Shown here piece by piece: positions 47,666-56,708 of a stretch of DNA of 64,000 bases (positions are counted from its first letter, which is position 1; each line of letters opens with the position of its first letter). Position numbers and translations under genes: made by a program. A model generated the notes under the pieces. The model saw nothing but the letters and a program-made list of their open reading frames with translations, did no database searches and was not told where the DNA came from. This stretch comes from Rhodanobacter thiooxydans (GTDB lineage: Bacteria; Pseudomonadota; Gammaproteobacteria; Xanthomonadales; Rhodanobacteraceae), in the NCBI RefSeq assembly GCF_030291135.1, contig NZ_CP127409.1, positions 2,418,001 to 2,482,000 on the forward strand, written 5' to 3'.

Positions 47666-48373
47666 TTACTTCGCGGAGATGGCCAGCGACGAGGTATCAA
47701 CGGCAACGCCGACGCCCATCGTGCTGGACAACGCCACTTTCTGCAGGAACTGGCCCTTCGCGGTGGCCGGCTTGGCCTTCAGCAGGTCGGCGATCAGCGT
47801 GTTGAGGTTGTCCGCCAGCTGGGCGGCCTCGAAGCTGGCCTTGCCGATGGTGGCGTGGATGATGCCCGCCTTGTCGTTGCGGAACTTCACCTGGCCGGCC
47901 TTGGCGTTCTTCACCGCGGTAGCGACGTCGGCGGTGACCGAGCCATCCTTCGGGTTCGGCATCAGGCCGCGCGGGCCGAGCAGCTGGCCCAGCTTGCCGA
48001 CCACGCGCATCGCGTCCGGCGTGGCGATCACGCGACCGAAGTCGAGATCACCGCCCTGCATGCGCTCGGCTAGGTCGTCCATGCCGACAGCATCGGCGCC
48101 GGCAGCCTTGGCTGCCTCGGCCTTCTCGCCCGGCGGGCAGAACACGGCCACCTTGACGGTCTTGCCGGTGCCATGCGGCAGCAGCGAGGAACCGCGCACG
48201 CCCTGGTCGGACTTCTTCGCGTCGATGCCCAGACGCACGGCCACGTCCACCGACTCGGCGAACTTCGCCTTGGCGTTGTCCTTGACGATCTTCAGGGCTT
48301 CTTCCAGGCCATAGAACTTGCCCGGCTGCACCGCGGCCTGCGCCGACTTCATACGTTTCGTGAGCTTTGCCAT
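47666..48373 (-). CDS. rplA: 50S ribosomal protein L1
   Basis: L1 forms the mobile stalk that moves E-site tRNA and represses the L11-L1 operon in E. coli. The 235-residue protein begins [31 protein letters not shown] and has the signature [23 protein letters not shown] near residue 125. It starts 3 bases after rplK, consistent with tight coupling. Confidence 0.98.
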   Translation of the reverse strand: MAKLTKRMKSAQAAVQPGKFYGLEEALKIVKDNAKAKFAESVDVAVRLGIDAKKSDQGVRGSSLLPHGTGKTVKVAVFCPPGEKAEAAKAAGADAVGMDDLAERMQGGDLDFGRVIATPDAMRVVGKLGQLLGPRGLMPNPKDGSVTADVATAVKNAKAGQVKFRNDKAGIIHATIGKASFEAAQLADNLNTLIADLLKAKPATAKGQFLQKVALSSTMGVGVAVDTSSLAISAK

Positions 48374-48376
48374 GTC

Positions 48377-48805
48377 TTAACCCTCCACCACAAGGCCCAT
48401 GCTGCGGGCGCTACCGGCAATGGTGCGCACCGCGGCGTCGAGATCGGCAGCCGTCAGATCCGGCTCCTTCTGCTTGGCAATGTCTTCCAGCTGCTTGCGG
48501 GTGACCTTGCCCACCTTGTCGGTGTTCGGCTTCTGCGAACCCTTGGCGACGCCGGTGGCCTTCTTCAGAAGGATCGTGGCGGGCGGGGTCTTGGTGATGA
48601 AGGTGAAGCTGCGGTCGGAGTACGCGGTGATGATGGTCGGAATCGGCAGACCCGGCTCCAGCTTCTGCGTGGCGGCATTGAACGCCTTGCAGAACTCCAT
48701 GATGTTCAGGCCGCGCTGGCCGAGGGCGGGGCCCACCGGCGGCGACGGGTTGGCCTGACCGGCCTTGACCTGCAGTTTGATGTAACCGACAACTTTCTTT
48801 GCCAT
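48377..48805 (-). CDS. rplK: 50S ribosomal protein L11
   Basis: L11 makes up the base of the factor-binding stalk and activates RelA. The 142-residue protein has the Pro-rich N-terminal domain ([33 protein letters not shown]) and the C-terminal rRNA-binding domain. It is the first gene of rplKAJL; a promoter is placed 130-160 bases upstream. Confidence 0.98.
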   Translation of the reverse strand: MAKKVVGYIKLQVKAGQANPSPPVGPALGQRGLNIMEFCKAFNAATQKLEPGLPIPTIITAYSDRSFTFITKTPPATILLKKATGVAKGSQKPNTDKVGKVTRKQLEDIAKQKEPDLTAADLDAAVRTIAGSARSMGLVVEG

Positions 48806-48938
48806 GGGATTTTCCTCGCGAGTTCAGGCGCCTTGCGGCTCCTCGCTGTTCACCGTTCCGTGGATGGAAGGAAGATCTGCCTCGTGCAGATCCGAAACGC
48901 AGGCACGCCGGGCCAAAAAGACCCCGCGTGAACCGCGC

Positions 48939-48967
48939 AGTATAGAGATTTACCGGATCATCAGCAA
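48939..48967 (-). promoter_or_regulatory. Promoter of rplKAJL-rpoBC
   Basis: TTGCTG, 17 bases, TATACT (five of six in the -10), followed by a GCGCGG discriminator. It lies in the 297-base gap between nusG and rplK, giving a leader of about 125 bases. Confidence 0.6.
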
Positions 48968-49038
48968 GCCCCGTGCCAGTTGCGGCACCTGGGGGAAATC
49001 AAAAGCGGAGCGGATCGGGTTGGTCGGAGTCCACTCTC

Positions 49039-49052
49039 CCCCGCAGGCGGGG
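49039..49052. repeat. CCCCGC-AG-GCGGGG hairpin after nusG
   Basis: Small palindrome within ACTCTCCCCCGCAGGCGGGG, 51 bases after the nusG stop. It may be a REP-type repeat and could also help end or process the nusG transcript. No U-run follows. Confidence 0.45.
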
Positions 49053-49102
49053 AAGGGCGAAGGTGCCGAGCGGGTTCGCTTCGGGCAACCTTCTCCCTGG
49101 AC

Positions 49103-49663
49103 TCAGGCCTTTTCGACCTGGCCGAACTCCAGTTCTACCGGGGTGGAGCGGCCGAAGATCAGTACCGCCACGCGCAGGCGACTCTTCTCGTAGTTGACTT
49201 CCTCGACCACGCCGTTGAAATCGTTGAACGGGCCCTCGGTGACGCGCACCATCTCACCCGGCTCGAACAGCACCTTGGGCTTGGGTTTCTCGACACCCTC
49301 GCGCACGCGACTGAGGATGGCGTCGGCCTCGCTGTCCTTGATTGGCAGCGGGCGGTCGGCGGTGCCGCCGATGAACCCCATCACCTTCGGGGTTTCCTTG
49401 ATCAGATGCCAGCATTCGTCGTCGATCCGGGGCGACTTGCCCTCGGTGTTCGTCTCGATCTGCACCAGCACGTAGCCAGGGAAGAACTTGCGATCGCTGC
49501 GGCGCTTCTGGCCACCGCGCATCTCGATCACTTCCTCGGTCGGCACCAGCACTTCGCCGAACTTCTCTTCCATCGCGGCACGCTTGACGCGCTCCTCGAG
49601 GGAACGCTTCACCTGGTTCTCGAAGCCCGAATAGGCGTGCACCACGTACCAGCGCTTGCTCAT
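49103..49663 (-). CDS. nusG: Transcription termination/antitermination factor NusG
   Basis: NusG binds RNA polymerase, suppresses pausing, and links it to Rho or to S10. The 186-residue protein starts at the ATG at 49663 ([26 protein letters not shown]), 7 bases after secE and behind GAGGTGAG; a GTG at 49669 is a weaker choice. The NGN domain covers about 1-115 and the KOW domain 130-186 ([31 protein letters not shown]). Confidence 0.97.
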   Translation of the reverse strand: MSKRWYVVHAYSGFENQVKRSLEERVKRAAMEEKFGEVLVPTEEVIEMRGGQKRRSDRKFFPGYVLVQIETNTEGKSPRIDDECWHLIKETPKVMGFIGGTADRPLPIKDSEADAILSRVREGVEKPKPKVLFEPGEMVRVTEGPFNDFNGVVEEVNYEKSRLRVAVLIFGRSTPVELEFGQVEKA

Positions 49664-49670
49664 GCTCACC

Positions 49671-50066
49671 TCAGCTACCCAGCTTCAGCAGCCAGTCGAG
49701 AATGACCGACTTCAGGATCAGGTCGATAAGACCTAGCAGCAACGACAGCACGATCACCACCAGGATGATGATGCCGGTCGTCTTGATCGTCTCGTCGCGA
49801 GTCGGCCAGACCACCTTGCGCATCTCGAACTGCGACTCGGCGATGAAATTCCGCACCCGCCGGCCCAGCGCGGTGAACGCGGCGATCGCCAGCGCCACCA
49901 CAAATGCGGCCAGCACGCCCAGCAGGCGTACCGACGAGGAAATGCTGCCGTCCCGACCGAACCAGGAATAGGCGAAGATACCGGCAGCCAGCACCAGACC
50001 CGCCAGTACCAGCTTGCCGATGTCGGCGGCGTTCGTGCCCTTGGGCTGTTCTGCCTTGGTATTCAT
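49671..50066 (-). CDS. secE: Protein translocase subunit SecE
   Basis: SecE clamps the two halves of SecY. At 131 residues this is the three-helix gammaproteobacterial type: membrane segments at about 17-35, 47-66 and 96-122, with the conserved amphipathic [21 protein letters not shown] before the last. It precedes nusG by 7 bases and follows tRNA-Trp by 81 bases, the usual order. Confidence 0.96.
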   Translation of the reverse strand: MNTKAEQPKGTNAADIGKLVLAGLVLAAGIFAYSWFGRDGSISSSVRLLGVLAAFVVALAIAAFTALGRRVRNFIAESQFEMRKVVWPTRDETIKTTGIIILVVIVLSLLLGLIDLILKSVILDWLLKLGS

Positions 50067-50147
50067 GTACTAGCGACTCGGTGTCAGCAGCATGCCGTGC
50101 CTTGCGGCCGGCCCTGCCATCGTCACCCGTCTCGGTCCTCGGGGAAG

Positions 50148-50223
<76 letters not shown>

Positions 50224-50235
50224 AAAACGGAAATT

Positions 50236-50320
50236 GGGAATAGAGAATCGGGAATGGTAACCGATCTGGAGCGTGTCGTGCTTCGCTCCAGCGATTCCCG
50301 ATTCCCGACTCTCTATTCCC
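50236..50320. repeat. GGGAATAGAGAATCGGGAAT long palindrome between tuf2 and tRNA-Trp
   Basis: 20-base arms at 50236-50255 and 50301-50320 with one mismatch; an inner TGGAGC/GCTCCA pair (50267, 50285) closes the loop. Ends 6 bases before the tuf2 stop. Same family as the repeats at 46214-46270 and 41889-41924. Confidence 0.75.
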
Positions 50321-50326
50321 GGTGTA

Positions 50327-51517
50327 TTACTTGATGACCTTGGCCACCACGCCGGCGCCGACGGTGCGGCCGCCTTCGCGGATGGCGAAACGCAGGCCTT
50401 CGTCCATCGCGATCGGGTGGATCAGGCTCACCACCATCTTCACGTTGTCGCCCGGCATCACCATTTCCACGCCTTCCGGCAGCTGGCAGGCGCCGGTCAC
50501 GTCGGTCGTGCGGAAATAGAACTGCGGACGGTAACCCTTGAAGAACGGCGTATGACGGCCACCCTCGTCCTTCGACAGCACGTAGACTTCGGCTTCGAAA
50601 TCGGTGTGCGGGGTGATCGTGCCCGGCTTGGCCAGCACCTGGCCACGCTCCACGTCGTCACGCTTCAGGCCGCGCAGCAGCAGACCGGCATTGTCGCCCG
50701 CCTGACCCTGGTCCAGCAGCTTGCGGAACATTTCCACGCCGGTCACGGTCGTCTTCTGCGTGTCGCGGATGCCGACCACTTCGATTTCGTCACCGACCTT
50801 GATGATTCCGCGCTCGATACGACCGGTCACCACGGTACCGCGGCCCGAGATCGAGAACACGTCTTCCACCGGCATCAGGAACGGCTTGTCGATCGCACGT
50901 ACCGGCTCCGGGATGTAGCTGTCCAGCGCGTCCACCAGCTTGATGATCGCCGGCACGCCGATCTCGCTCTGATCACCTTCCAGCGCCTTCAGCGCCGAAC
51001 CGTGGATGATCGGCGTGTCGTCGCCCGGGAAGTCGTACTTGCTGAGCAACTCGCGCACTTCCATCTCGACCAGCTCGAGCAGCTCGGCGTCGTCGACCAT
51101 GTCCGCCTTGTTCAGGAACACCACGATGTACGGCACGCCGACCTGACGGCTCAGCAGGATGTGCTCGCGCGTCTGCGGCATCGGGCCATCGGCGGCCGAG
51201 CACACCAGGATCGCGCCGTCCATCTGCGCCGCACCGGTGATCATGTTCTTCACGTAGTCGGCATGGCCCGGGCAGTCCACGTGCGCGTAGTGGCGGATCG
51301 GCGACTCGTATTCCACGTGCGCCGTCGAGATCGTGATGCCGCGCGCCTTCTCTTCCGGCGCCGCGTCGATCGCGCTGTAATCCTTGAACTCGCCACCGAA
51401 GCGCTCCGCGCCGACCTTCGTCAGCGCTGCCGTCAGCGTCGTCTTGCCGTGATCCACGTGACCAATCGTGCCGACGTTGACATGCGGCTTGGTGCGTTCG
51501 AATTTACCCTTTGCCAT
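50327..51517 (-). CDS. tuf: Elongation factor Tu (copy 2, tRNA-tuf operon)
   Basis: Encodes a 396-residue EF-Tu identical in sequence to copy 1, with all GTPase motifs (GHVDHGKT at 19-26, [13 protein letters not shown]). It lies in the conserved tRNA-Tyr-Gly-Thr-tuf-tRNA-Trp order. DNA identity with tuf1 covers the reading frame but stops at the ATG and the stop codon, the mark of ongoing gene conversion. A long palindromic repeat follows directly. Confidence 0.98.
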   Translation of the reverse strand: MAKGKFERTKPHVNVGTIGHVDHGKTTLTAALTKVGAERFGGEFKDYSAIDAAPEEKARGITISTAHVEYESPIRHYAHVDCPGHADYVKNMITGAAQMDGAILVCSAADGPMPQTREHILLSRQVGVPYIVVFLNKADMVDDAELLELVEMEVRELLSKYDFPGDDTPIIHGSALKALEGDQSEIGVPAIIKLVDALDSYIPEPVRAIDKPFLMPVEDVFSISGRGTVVTGRIERGIIKVGDEIEVVGIRDTQKTTVTGVEMFRKLLDQGQAGDNAGLLLRGLKRDDVERGQVLAKPGTITPHTDFEAEVYVLSKDEGGRHTPFFKGYRPQFYFRTTDVTGACQLPEGVEMVMPGDNVKMVVSLIHPIAMDEGLRFAIREGGRTVGAGVVAKVIK

Positions 51518-51591
51518 GCGCGCTAAACCCCGATGGAGTCAATGAATTGAGAAAACGCCCGTTTCAGGGCCGGCCATGACGGCCGAATGAG

Positions 51592-51667
<76 letters not shown>

Positions 51668-51676
51668 AAAGTTTTA

Positions 51677-51720
51677 GCCATCCTCCATGATGGCAAAGAA
51701 CAAACCAGCATCCATGCTGG
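51677..51720. repeat. Paired stem-loops between tRNA-Gly and tRNA-Thr
   Basis: GCCATC-CTCCAT-GATGGC (51677-51694) and CCAGCAT-CC-ATGCTGG (51705-51720). The second has the CATCCATG centre also seen at 55526-55543. The remainder of the spacer shows nothing else. Confidence 0.6.
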
Positions 51721-51789
51721 ACAATTCAAAAAAGCGTCGATCTATGCAACGACTGCTTCGATCGATGGCACTGGACACTTGTAGCGCAA

Positions 51790-51863
51790 TGGAGCGGAAG
51801 GCGGGAATCGAACCCGCGTAATCAGTTTGGAAAACTGATGTTCTACCATTGAACTACTCCCGC
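51790..51863 (-). tRNA. tRNA-Gly (TCC)
   Basis: 74 bases including CCA. Acceptor GCGGGAG/CTTCCGC with one G-U pair, D-arm AGTTCAATGGTAGAAC, anticodon loop TTTCCAA, T-loop TTCGATT. Confidence 0.97.
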
Positions 51864-51925
51864 CCTGCGCGGAACTCCTGCTCCTGGTCGCGCCACTTTC
51901 GCGTCGCGGGTGTCACTTGAAATGC

Positions 51926-52011
51926 TGGTGGAGGGAGGTGGATTCGAACCACCGAAGGCGTAAGCCAGCAGATTTACAGTCTGCCCCCGTTGGCCGCTTG
52001 GGTATCCCTCC
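51926..52011 (-). tRNA. tRNA-Tyr (GTA)
   Basis: 86 bases including CCA, with the long variable arm of tyrosine tRNAs. Acceptor GGAGGGA/TCCCTCC, anticodon loop CTGTAAA, T-loop TTCGAAT. It is the first intact tRNA of the cluster; a truncated copy lies upstream at 52142-52207. Confidence 0.97.
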
Positions 52012-52071
52012 AGAATCTTTTTCGAACTTTACTTGTCGCGTGATGCCTGCGTCCGGGAGGTGGATGACTCC

Positions 52072-52140
52072 GGGCATCCTGCCCTTCGTCTCTTCGGGGC
52101 CAGCCCTGCGGGCTGTTCAAATTCGTTCCAGACGAATTTG
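52072..52140. repeat. tRNA-linked triple stem-loop repeat
   Basis: Three hairpins in a row: GGGCA-TCC-TGCCC (52072-52084), AGCCC-TGC-GGGCT (52102-52114) and CAAATTCGT-TCCAG-ACGAATTTG (52118-52140). It lies between intact tRNA-Tyr and its truncated copy and abuts the break point of the copy. Confidence 0.6.
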
Positions 52141-52141
52141 T

Positions 52142-52207
52142 CGAACCACCAGAGGCACAAGCCGGCAGATTTACAGCCTGCCACGTTGGCCGCTTGGATA
52201 TCTGTCC
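52142..52207 (-). pseudogene. Truncated tRNA-Tyr copy
   Basis: Read on the minus strand, 52207-52142 aligns with tRNA-Tyr from the acceptor 5' strand to the start of the T-arm: ATATCCAAGCGGCCAACG, anticodon loop CTGTAAATCTGCCGGCTT, then GCCTCTGGTGGTTCGA. The 5' acceptor strand has become GGACAGA, a few bases are lost after the D-arm, and the 3' acceptor strand and CCA are missing; the sequence breaks into the adjacent stem-loop repeat. It cannot fold as a charged tRNA. It lies directly behind the promoter at 52222-52250, so it is probably transcribed. Confidence 0.8.
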
Positions 52208-52221
52208 AACAAAGAACGCGT

Positions 52222-52250
52222 ATTGTGTGGATCGGACCCCGAACTGTCAA
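52222..52250 (-). promoter_or_regulatory. Promoter of the tRNA-Tyr-Gly-Thr-tuf2 operon
   Basis: Consensus TTGACA, 17 bases, CACAAT, followed by ACGCG as a GC-rich discriminator typical of stringently controlled stable-RNA promoters. Predicted transcription start is about 8 bases before the truncated tRNA-Tyr. Confidence 0.75.
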
Positions 52251-52301
52251 CACCTTGCGGCAGCGATTCCACCCCAGCGAGCGATGTTTCCGCAGATATC
52301 G

Positions 52302-52790
52302 TCAGTCCAGCGAAGCTGCACGCAAGTCGACCAGTTGCTCAATGCCCTTGGACAATTCCAGCAGCTGTTTCGCCTGCGCCTGCAGCCGTCGCTCGTTGTC
52401 GTCGCGCGGCTCCCAGCGCGGCACCGGGGTGGGTTTGCCGTCCGGGCTGTCCAGCGCCACGAAGACCATCACGCAACTGGTCGCCAGGCGCTGCTCGTCC
52501 TTGCGCAGGTCGCGCGCCAGCACGTCGACCGCCAGGTGCATGCTGCTGGTGCCGGTATGGATCAGGCGCGCCCGCACCGTGACCAGGTCGCCGATCAGGA
52601 TCGGCGCCACGAACTGGATGCCGCTGACCGAGGCGGTGACGCAATACGCCCCGCTCCAGCCCACCGCGCAGGCATAACCGGCCTGGTCGATCCACTTCAT
52701 CGCCATGCCGCCATGCACCTTGCCGCCGAAGTTGACATCGGTGGGCTGGGCGAGGAAGCGGAACGTCACTTCGTGCTGTTTTCCGGGCAT
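52302..52790 (-). CDS. Acyl-CoA thioesterase, YciA-like hotdog family
   Basis: A 162-residue cytosolic hotdog-fold protein. The pattern FRFLAQPTDVNFGGKVHGGMAMKWIDQAGYACA contains the conserved Asn/Gly turn and the catalytic Asp of the helix in YciA/BACH-type acyl-CoA hydrolases. The family hydrolyses acyl-CoAs of varied chain length; the substrate here is not determined. The ATG at 52790 has AGGTG 8 bases upstream; the frame to 52853 has no family match. It is the last gene behind ychF, 139 bases downstream of it. Confidence 0.87.
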   Translation of the reverse strand: MPGKQHEVTFRFLAQPTDVNFGGKVHGGMAMKWIDQAGYACAVGWSGAYCVTASVSGIQFVAPILIGDLVTVRARLIHTGTSSMHLAVDVLARDLRKDEQRLATSCVMVFVALDSPDGKPTPVPRWEPRDDNERRLQAQAKQLLELSKGIEQLVDLRAASLD

Positions 52791-52929
52791 CGGCTGGCAC
52801 CTGTCGACGAGATGTCGGGTTCGCATTATGCCCTGACCCGGAAGGCGATCCACGCCGGCGCGTCAGGCCCCGCCCGATGCCGCCAGCGCCCTGCTCCGAA
52901 ACCGCCGGCACCAGTCGCGGCGAGGTCGC

Positions 52930-54018
52930 TCAGACGTTGAACAGGAAATGCAGCACATCGCCGTCCTTGACGATGTATTCCTTGCCTTCCTTGCGCAGCC
53001 GGCCGGCCGCGGCGGCGCCGGCTTCGCCCTTGTACTGGATGAAGTCGTCGTAGCCGATCGTCTCGGCGCGGATGAAACCCTTCTCGAAATCGCTGTGGAT
53101 CACACCCGCCGCCTGCGGCGCGCTGGAGCCGCGGCGCAGCTGCCACGCACGCACTTCCTTCACGCCGGCGGTGAAATAGGTCTGCAGGTCGAGCAGCTTG
53201 TAGCCGGCGCGGATCACCCGGTTCAGGCCCGGCTCGTCCAGGCCCATGTCCTTCAGGAACTCGTCGCGGTCGGCCTCGTCGAGCTGCGCCAGTTCCTCCT
53301 CGATCGCCGCACACACCGGCACCACCTCGGCCCCCTCGGCAACGGCGCGTGCGCGCACGACGTCGAGCAGCGGATTGTTCTCGAAGCCGTCGTCGGCGAC
53401 GTTGGCGATGTACATCAGCGGCTTCAGGGTGAGCAGGAACAGATCGCGCACCAGCGCCTTCTCTTCCTCGTCCAGACCCAGGCTGCGCGCCGACCTGCCC
53501 TCGTTGAGGCCGGCGGACAATTTCTGCAGCACCGGCTTGCGTGCCAGCGCTTCCTTGTCGTTCGCCTTGGCCGCGCGCTCGGCACGGTTCAGCGCCTTGT
53601 CCACCGACTCCAGGTCGGCCAGCGCCAGCTCGGTGTCGATCGTCTCGATGTCGGAGATCGGGTCGACCTTGCCGGCCACGTGGATCACGTCGCCCTCGAA
53701 GCAGCGCACCACGTGGGCGATCGCGTCCACCTCGCGGATGTGCGCCAGAAACTTGTTGCCCAGGCCTTCGCCCTTCGAGGCGCCGGCGACCAGGCCGGCA
53801 ATGTCGACGAACTCCACCGCAGTCGGCACCACTTTTTGCGGATTGACGATGGCCGCCAGCGCGTTGAGTCGCGGATCCGGCACCGGCACCACGCCGACGT
53901 TCGGCTCGATCGTGCAGAACGGGAAATTCGCCGCGGCGATGCCCGCCTTGGTCAGCGCGTTGAACAGGGTGGACTTGCCGACGTTGGGCAGTCCGACGAT
54001 GCCGCATTTGATGCCCAT
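52930..54018 (-). CDS. ychF: Redox-regulated ATPase YchF (OLA1 family)
   Basis: YchF is a cytosolic Obg-related P-loop protein that prefers ATP to GTP, binds ribosomes, and dampens the oxidative stress response in E. coli. The 362-residue product from the ATG at 54018 has G1 GLPNVGKS at 9-16, a coiled-coil insertion near 130-200, and a C-terminal TGS domain ending [11 protein letters not shown]. An extension to 54099 runs into a repeat. It follows pth, as in most gammaproteobacteria. Confidence 0.96.
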   Translation of the reverse strand: MGIKCGIVGLPNVGKSTLFNALTKAGIAAANFPFCTIEPNVGVVPVPDPRLNALAAIVNPQKVVPTAVEFVDIAGLVAGASKGEGLGNKFLAHIREVDAIAHVVRCFEGDVIHVAGKVDPISDIETIDTELALADLESVDKALNRAERAAKANDKEALARKPVLQKLSAGLNEGRSARSLGLDEEEKALVRDLFLLTLKPLMYIANVADDGFENNPLLDVVRARAVAEGAEVVPVCAAIEEELAQLDEADRDEFLKDMGLDEPGLNRVIRAGYKLLDLQTYFTAGVKEVRAWQLRRGSSAPQAAGVIHSDFEKGFIRAETIGYDDFIQYKGEAGAAAAGRLRKEGKEYIVKDGDVLHFLFNV

Positions 54019-54048
54019 GGATAACTCCGAGGTATGTGCTGTTCCGGG

Positions 54049-54128
54049 CGTCATTCCCACAAAAGCGGGAATCATTGAGCTGCTGCATGCCCCGAGCAAA
54101 ATGGGTTCCCGCTTGCGCGGGAATGACG
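54049..54128. repeat. Two-unit REP element (BIME-like) between pth and ychF
   Basis: Outer arms CGTCATTCCC (54049) and GGGAATGACG (54119) flank two units: ATTCCC-8 bases-GGGAAT (54053-54072) and TTCCCGC-TTGC-GCGGGAA (54106-54123). Related in sequence to the elements at 1509 and 63112. Confidence 0.7.
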
Positions 54129-54132
54129 GCCG

Positions 54133-54717
54133 CTACGTTCCAGACGCTGTATGTAGTTGTTGCATCGCCTTGTCGAACTGGCCGTCCACCGCCAGCGGCA
54201 GCACGTCCAGCGCGCGGGCGATGCCATCGAGGATCGCATCCTCGTCCGCAGCCGAAGGCCGGCCCAGCACCCACGGCGTGACCTGGTCGCGGTGGCCGGG
54301 ATGGCCGATACCCACGCGCAGGCGATGGAACCTGCCGTGGCCGAGGTGGGCCATGATGTCGCGCAGGCCGTTCTGGCCGCCGTGGCCGCCGTCGAACTTC
54401 AGGCGCACGGTGCCGGGCGGCAGGTCCAGGTCGTCATGCGCGACCAGGCACTGCTCCGGCTCGATCTTGTAATAGCGCAGCGCCGAAACCACGGCGATGC
54501 CGCTCTTGTTCATGAAGGTGGCCGGCTTCAGCAGCCACACCGGTTCGCCGCCGAGGCGCACGCGGCAGGCTTCGCCGTGCAGCTTGCCGTCGAAGGCGAA
54601 GCGCTCGCCCTGCCCGCTGGCGAGGGCATCAACTAGCCAGAACCCGGCGTTGTGCCGGGTTCGGAGGTATTCGGCGCCGGGGTTGCCCAGCCCGACGATG
54701 AGTCGCAAACCAGCCAT
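54133..54717 (-). CDS. pth: Peptidyl-tRNA hydrolase
   Basis: Pth releases tRNA from peptidyl-tRNAs dropped by the ribosome. The 194-residue protein starts MAGLRLIVGLGNPGAEYLRTRHNAGFWLVDALA; His22 matches catalytic His20 of E. coli and Asn12 matches Asn10. KPATFMNKSG and VAHDDLDLPPGTVRLKFDGGHGGQNGLRDI are intact. It lies 54 bases after rplY. Confidence 0.97.
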   Translation of the reverse strand: MAGLRLIVGLGNPGAEYLRTRHNAGFWLVDALASGQGERFAFDGKLHGEACRVRLGGEPVWLLKPATFMNKSGIAVVSALRYYKIEPEQCLVAHDDLDLPPGTVRLKFDGGHGGQNGLRDIMAHLGHGRFHRLRVGIGHPGHRDQVTPWVLGRPSAADEDAILDGIARALDVLPLAVDGQFDKAMQQLHTASGT

Positions 54718-54771
54718 GCGGACAAGCAGCAGTGACGACCCGCGCTCCAGCGGAACGCGGGTCGACGCGGC

Positions 54772-55443
54772 TTACTTCTTGTCGTCCTTCTTGGCCGGCG
54801 CGGCGGCGGCCGGAGCCGCAGCCGGCGCGGCAGCCTCAGCCGCCGGCGCTTCCTCGACCTCTTCCTGCACCGTGTTGGCCGTGACCACCGCGGTGTCGTG
54901 GCCTTCGCCGCCATGCAGCGCGACCAGCTCGACGTTCTTCGGCAGCTTCAGCTGCGACAGATGGATGATGTCGCCGGGCTTCAGGTCGGCCAGGTCCAGT
55001 TCGATGGACTCGGGCAGATCCTTCGGCAGGCAGGTGATTTCCACTTCCGTCAGGTTATGCGAGATCACCACACCGGAGGTCTTCGCAGCCGCGGACTTCT
55101 CCTTGTTCAGGAAGTGCAGCGGCACGTTGACGCGGATCGCTTCCTTCTCGTTCACGCGCAGGAAGTCCATGTGCATCATCAGCTGCTTGAACGGATGCTT
55201 CTGCCAGTCACGCACCAGCACCTTCTGCACCTTGCCATCGACATTCAGGTCGAGCACCGAGGAGAAGAACCACTCGTTCTTGGCGGCGAGCAGGATGGTG
55301 TTGTGCTCGATCTGGATGCTTTCCGGCGCCTGGCCGGCACCGTAGACGACGGCCGGCACGAAGCTCGCATGACGCAGGCGGCGGCTCGCACCTTTCCCCT
55401 CGTCCTTGCGGCTTTGCGCCTTGATTTCATGAGTCTTGGACAT
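54772..55443 (-). CDS. rplY: 50S ribosomal protein L25 (general stress protein CTC type)
   Basis: L25 binds 5S rRNA. The 223-residue protein is the long CTC type: an N-terminal L25 domain (about 5-95, MSKTHEIKAQSRKDEGKGASRRLRHASFVPAVVYG) and a C-terminal TL5-like beta domain, then an Ala/Glu-rich tail of about 40 residues ending in Lys/Asp. The ATG at 55443 is chosen; the frame to 55569 runs through spacer hairpins. Order prs-rplY-pth-ychF is conserved. Confidence 0.96.
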   Translation of the reverse strand: MSKTHEIKAQSRKDEGKGASRRLRHASFVPAVVYGAGQAPESIQIEHNTILLAAKNEWFFSSVLDLNVDGKVQKVLVRDWQKHPFKQLMMHMDFLRVNEKEAIRVNVPLHFLNKEKSAAAKTSGVVISHNLTEVEITCLPKDLPESIELDLADLKPGDIIHLSQLKLPKNVELVALHGGEGHDTAVVTANTVQEEVEEAPAAEAAAPAAAPAAAAPAKKDDKK

Positions 55444-55525
55444 TTCGTTACTACCTTGGTTTTTGAAGAACCGCCTCGCGGCGATTTCGTGACTTTTCCG
55501 CGACCAGAAAAGCCGGTTACTTCCA

Positions 55526-55578
55526 CGCGGCATCCATGCCGCGAAAAGCCGAACATCAAGACCGCCCATCCTGGGCGG
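55526..55578. repeat. Paired stem-loops in the prs-rplY spacer
   Basis: CGCGGCAT-CC-ATGCCGCG (55526-55543) and CCGCCCA-TCC-TGGGCGG (55562-55578), both perfect, in the 147-base gap between prs and rplY. Further members of the spacer hairpin set. Confidence 0.65.
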
Positions 55579-55590
55579 ACTTTCAAATTC

Positions 55591-56550
55591 TCAATCCACG
55601 TACAGCGAACTCACCGACTCACCGAAGGCGATGCGGCGAATGGTTTCGGCCAGCAGCTCGGCGACCGAGAGCTGGCGGATCTTGGCACAGGCCCGCACTT
55701 CCGGGCGCAGCGGCAAGGTATTGGTGACCACCAGCTGGTCGAGATGCGAATTCTCGAGGTTGCTGATCGCCGGGCCGGACAGCACCGGGTGCACGCAGTA
55801 GGCGACGACCTTGCGCGCGCCGCGATCCTTCAACGCAGCGGCAGCCGCGCACAGGGTGCCGGCGGTATCGACGATGTCGTCGACCATCACGCAGGTCTTG
55901 CCGTCCACGTCACCGATGATGTTCATCACGGTGGAGACGTTCGCGCGCGGCCGACGCTTGTCGATGATCGCCAGGTCGGCATCGTCCAGCCGCTTGGCGA
56001 TCGCGCGTGCGCGCACCACGCCACCCACGTCCGGGCTGACCACGATCAGGTCGTCCATGCTGTGGTTGCGCCAGATATCGGCCAGCAGCACCGGCGAGGC
56101 GTAGACGTTGTCGACCGGGATGTCGAAGAAACCCTGGATCTGATCGGCGTGCAGGTCGACCGTCAGCACCCGGTCGACGCCGGCGGCGCCGATCATCCTG
56201 GCGGCCAGTTTGGCGGTGATCGGCACGCGCGCCGAGCGCGGCCGGCGATCCTGCCGGGCATAGCCGAAGTACGGGATCACCGCGGTGACGCTGGCCGCCG
56301 AGGCGCGCTTCAGCGCATCAGTCAGCGCCAGCAGCTCGAACAGGTTGACCGCGCTGGGCGCGCCGGTCGGCTGGATCACGAACACTTCCTGCTTGCGGAC
56401 GTTTTCCTCGATCTCGATCTGCACTTCGCCGTCGCTGAACGTGCCGACCAGCGCCTTGCCCAGCGGCACGCCCAGGCGATGGGCGACGTCCTCGGCCAGG
56501 GCGCGATGCGCGTTCCCGGTAAACAGCATCATCGGGGTGGACGTGTCCAC
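55591..56550 (-). CDS. prs: Ribose-phosphate pyrophosphokinase
   Basis: Makes PRPP from ribose 5-phosphate and ATP for nucleotide, NAD, His and Trp synthesis. The 319-residue product starts at a GTG (56550) with AGGT 6-7 bases upstream, and has [19 protein letters not shown], the ATP loop [29 protein letters not shown] and the PRPP loop [12 protein letters not shown]. Length matches the family (315 in E. coli). It lies 33 bases after tRNA-Gln. Confidence 0.97.
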   Translation of the reverse strand: MDTSTPMMLFTGNAHRALAEDVAHRLGVPLGKALVGTFSDGEVQIEIEENVRKQEVFVIQPTGAPSAVNLFELLALTDALKRASAASVTAVIPYFGYARQDRRPRSARVPITAKLAARMIGAAGVDRVLTVDLHADQIQGFFDIPVDNVYASPVLLADIWRNHSMDDLIVVSPDVGGVVRARAIAKRLDDADLAIIDKRRPRANVSTVMNIIGDVDGKTCVMVDDIVDTAGTLCAAAAALKDRGARKVVAYCVHPVLSGPAISNLENSHLDQLVVTNTLPLRPEVRACAKIRQLSVAELLAETIRRIAFGESVSSLYVD

Positions 56551-56583
56551 AGTGGTTACCTCGAAAACTTGGCCATCATGAAA

Positions 56584-56660
56584 TGGCTGGGGCGGCAGGA
56601 TTCGAACCTGCGAATGCGGGAATCAAAATCCCGTGCCTTAACCAGCTTGGCGACGCCCCA
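56584..56660 (-). tRNA. tRNA-Gln (TTG)
   Basis: 77 bases including CCA. Acceptor TGGGGCG/CGCCCCA, D-arm CGCCAAGCTGGTTAAGGC, anticodon loop TTTTGAT, T-loop TTCGAAT. Between ispE and prs, a conserved place in related genomes. Confidence 0.97.
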
Positions 56661-56708
56661 GTGATATTTGTGTATCTGCTGTACCTGATCCGACCCTGCC
56701 GCCAACCG

